A stretch of DNA of 64,000 nucleotides from Prostheceraeus crozeri (taxonomy: Eukaryota > Platyhelminthes > Polycladida > Euryleptidae), in NCBI GenBank assembly GCA_907163375.1, contig CAJQUW010011065.1, positions 124,001 through 188,000 on the forward strand. The letters run 5' to 3'. A program made the position numbers and the translations under genes. Within the stretch, counting starts at the first letter, position 1; each line of letters opens with the position of its first letter. Under the pieces are notes generated by a model that was not told the DNA's origin, did no database searches, and was given only the letters and a program-made list of their open reading frames with translations. Shown one piece after another: positions 60,800 through 64,000 of this stretch.

Positions 60800-63700
60800 A
60801 TACATATGGAGACTTCGACGAATGGCACTATACACTATATAATGCATATTGAGATATCGCGGTGTCTTGAACCTGTACCAAGAAATCAATATACTACGGC
60901 AAATAGGGACATATAATACCGCATAGTTTAGTGTTATGTGTCAAGGACTACCTCAGTTTCTATGTTTCTAAGCACACATGGCTCACATTGGGGTCCGTTA
61001 TCATCCGCCAAGTTCATATAGCAGGGTATGACTATGATAATCCGTTATGGATAGTTGGTGACAATGTATAGTATGTTCAAAATATCATATCCTTTATTTT
61101 CGCATTGACTGTTGATTGGCTTGAACAAAGCAAGTTCGAGTTAAATTGACCCAAAACTCAATGGGAGTCAAGAAATTTCTCTTGCCTGGTTTTTAACGCA
61201 AATGGGCAATTGCTCCAAAATTATACCACTCGGTGTAAATACTGATGACAAGTTTCAGCATAACAGTCCCATTCAAAAATTTATTCGGATAGTTACACAG
61301 AAACTAAAGGGCACGTAAAAAATTGTCAAAAACTCTTAATTGGTAGAAAGTGACGTTAGGTATTGATAGGAACATATGTATGTTCTCCTTCACTTTGATT
61401 CCGCTTCCACATTGTTAATGCTTCCATCCGCCCCATAAAAGAATTATGAAACGTATACCACGTATCAGCATCAATGAAGGATTTCAAAACATGGTTCAAG
61501 ACTTCAAATATAATATTGGATACATTTGGTCTCTATTTCCATTGGTGTCAAACATATCATTTCATAGGATCCACTGGAAGATTAATAAGTCAAAGTTGAG
61601 GCATTCTTTTCCTGAACGCACAATAAGATAACAATCCGAATAGTGGTGCACATCCTTCGTACAAAGCAGTGAGCAATAGTATCCGGCCATATTTGCACGA
61701 GTCTATAGAAAATGTCAGCTGAAATAGAGTTGTTCTGTCCTGAACAACACATAAATTGTAGCAGGCCTAGTGCTTTACTGTGTCCCTCCAACTGTAATTG
61801 AATTCACTGTCTATGTTACTTAGCTAACTAACTCAACGCTTGGCGTGTCCTGTTTCAAATGACATATGTACTTAGCACGAAAACACTAAATTCAGATTAA
61901 ATTTTTTATGATAATAATGCAGTCCATGTATATGTTTTCATTGTCGCGATGATGGAAATCAATTTAGAAAGCTATCGCTGCATTAAAACCTTTGCATAAA
62001 TTGTAGACCAATATTGACAAGGTTCAATATTTTCCTTTCTATGAGTCAACAGTCATCACGCACTGTAAATCGAAGGGCATCAAATGCACTTTATTGCCCT
62101 TCGATTACTGGGTAACAATGAAGTCGTGCATCAATTGTGTTATCTCTTGTGGGACTGGAACTGGGAGTGGGCCACACAAAGCGATATCGAGACTGGTTTC
62201 AGCGGAAAATCAAACCTTGCAGAAATGAGTTGTTTTATTTGTGATATACATGTATGTATTCCTGAAAATTGCATCAGCCAAGCTATATTTCCGTAATGAC
62301 AAACACGTAATGGTGTACACACAAGTACTTAAGTCACAAAAAAGCCCCACTTACTGTCCCACTGTTTCAGAAAGATGACAGCTAAATGGGCTAAATGCGA
62401 TTGATACAAGGGGAAGTCTGCTTTTTGTAAGGTCACTGCATTCGCTTTCATAAGGATATCGCTGAAATAATAAAGCATGCAACTTACCTCTTTTTATAAA
62501 TTCATTATGAGTTGTATTTGCACTAGCAACCACACCTTTTGAATAAGTCGTCTTGCCATGCATGGGAGTTAATCTGTCAAATAGGGTGACAGACTTGTTT
62601 AACCGCAGAAAAATAAACTTACAATGCTGTAGGCCTACAATATAATTTGAGTGATGGTTTTAAACAATCAAGTCTTTCCTCATTCACGGTAAACCTTAAA
62701 GGCTGTTGTTGATAGCCAGCGCTCATGCATCAATAAAATTGTTACATAATTTCCCTTTGTAACCTTCCCAACAAACAAGCGGACTTCCGACGGAATTCCG
62801 TTTGTGGTCCGTGTAATCCTTTGTTTGTCGGGTTTTCATTTCGAAATACTTATATGTCCGTGATATCCTGCCTATGCGCCAGGAAACATCATTTTTCAGA
62901 CTGCCACATTTATGGAATGAAAGTGTCTATAACCAGCAAAAAGTACCTCAGTAATTTGCAATGCATATTTCGTATTGCCATGTGTATCATTCAAGAAGCA
63001 ACAGGAAAAAAATTCAAAAGTAACGGTGCTTCAAAAACATCCACGAATTTATAGCATGAAAAACTTCAAACGTTTTCAAGACGTTACTAGAAAATAAAGC
63101 ATGACTTTGATGTACCATAAATCAATCCAATGCAAACTTTGAAAATTGCCATGTAAATCATGACAAAACACTGAAAATTGACAAAGTAAATGTATTTTAT
63201 GACAATTTCAAGAGAAAGCAATACTTTTCTGAGGTATAGAGGGGAATCCACAGCAGAGCCTGAACACAACCGCATTATCAACCACATGGCATCAACAAAG
63301 CTTGAAATGAGACGAAATTGAAGTCGATCATGGAAAATTCAGATCACAAATGATAAACAATTATCGATCGCATTGATTTCAACTCTTCTCAGAAATTTGG
63401 TATCATTCATGATACAATATTATGAAAATTATTTCAGTTATGTATGCTTTATTAACATAGTACTTATGCGACTGGAAGAAGGAGAAGCATCTGGTAGGCA
63501 CCATGCAGGTCTGATAGCTTTGCTGCCAAACAGTAAAAAACGTTACCAAATGAAAAGCAGTTAAGCATTTGGTAGCAGGCATTTCATCGGTTTGGTACCG
63601 TACGGCTTGCAGTGTAGTATAAGGGGCTCGATTCAAGATAGTTTCGATCTTGCCCTCTTCCCTGCATTCCAGTGACTCGGGACCGCCGCCATTCTATTCA

Positions 63701-64000
63701 GCTTGGCCGACTGTACTTTGTAGCATGCTAATCTCAATTTCGATTTTTGAATGGAGAATAAGATAGAAACATTTTCGACCGAAAAATGCTTGAGTTCGAA
63801 AATCTAGGTCTTAGAAAATCACACATTTGAGTGGCTTTCGACCAACTTCGAATTTCGAATAACTTCGGAAATTTTTCGACCTCCCTTAAAATGTTTTTTC
63901 CCACTAATAATTTTGATTTCCCAAAAACATAGTTTTCGAGCTCAGAGGCATTTTTCAGGATGTGAATTTTTTGCAATTCCTGCTTAAAAATCGATATTGA
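60800..64000. other. Right flank, no gene seen
   Basis: Only short ORFs without family features. A hairpin-forming inverted repeat lies at 62767-62832 (CCCAACAAACA with TGTTTGTCGGG). Nothing else recognised. Confidence 0.5.

Overview
The window is eukaryotic. It holds spliced genes, LINEs, cut-and-paste DNA transposons and long low-GC non-coding stretches, with no bacterial operons or RNA genes. Frequent 'taggcctac' and 'tacatgtac' words and the mix of Polinton, Harbinger, piggyBac, hAT and CR1/Jockey-like LINE sequence suggest a marine invertebrate, possibly an echinoderm or another deuterostome. That guess is weak. I see no convincing ordinary single-copy host gene; the nearest is a hAT-transposase-derived gene at 58.2-60.1 kb.

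Most of the window (4189-57427) is one nested stack of transposons, and the insertion boundaries can be read at base level. The outermost layer is a piggyBac-like element (4193-57423, TTAA at both ends) with a decayed transposase. Inside it lies a small inverted-repeat element (5115-55419). One arm of that is split by Polinton B (5175-55218, TSD TGAGGT/TGAGGC). The left terminal repeat of Polinton B is split by a Harbinger element (5376-31332, TSD CAG). The Harbinger transposase gene is split by Polinton A (8222-30568, TSD AGTGAG on both sides). A 5'-truncated LINE (48723-50572) also lies in Polinton B. Insertion order is therefore piggyBac, small inverted-repeat element, Polinton B, Harbinger, Polinton A, with the LINE some time after B. 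A net of insertions is about 22.3 kb, and so is B.

Both Polintons are fossils with many breaks but share one gene plan. A left early block (+) has a TATA promoter, a zinc-binding coiled-coil protein, and a small gene bracketed by two structured RNA elements. Next is a short reverse-strand block, then a zinc-finger family B DNA polymerase (+). A long reverse-strand late block follows: tail/fibre-like 'WEVGV' proteins, adenain-like protease, double-jelly-roll major capsid protein, pVI-like basic protein, chromodomain integrase, a Cys-rich protein, a core protein, packaging ATPase, a basic pX-like protein, a membrane RING protein, a DEDDh-like exonuclease, a small zinc finger and a capsid-block protein of unknown role. 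In the middle of the late block is a short forward-strand island with two tandem paralogues and a TATA-binding-protein homologue.

Two things appear new for this group, as far as I know. First, each Polinton carries two 69-nt HDV-like self-cleaving ribozymes, four in all, with every pairing of the HDV double-pseudoknot fold, the G.U wobble at the cleavage site, the conserved L3 and J4/2 sequence, and compensatory changes between A and B. They flank the small 'MQTPN' gene. Second, each Polinton encodes a two-lobed TBP homologue next to possible PC4-like proteins, while its gene blocks sit behind strong TATA boxes. This suggests an element with its own promoter-recognition factors.

Outside the stack, 1-4188 holds two decayed LINE reverse-transcriptase fragments. 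The 57.4-64 kb flank holds the hAT-derived gene between two AT-rich palindromic stretches and then about 3.9 kb in which I see no gene.
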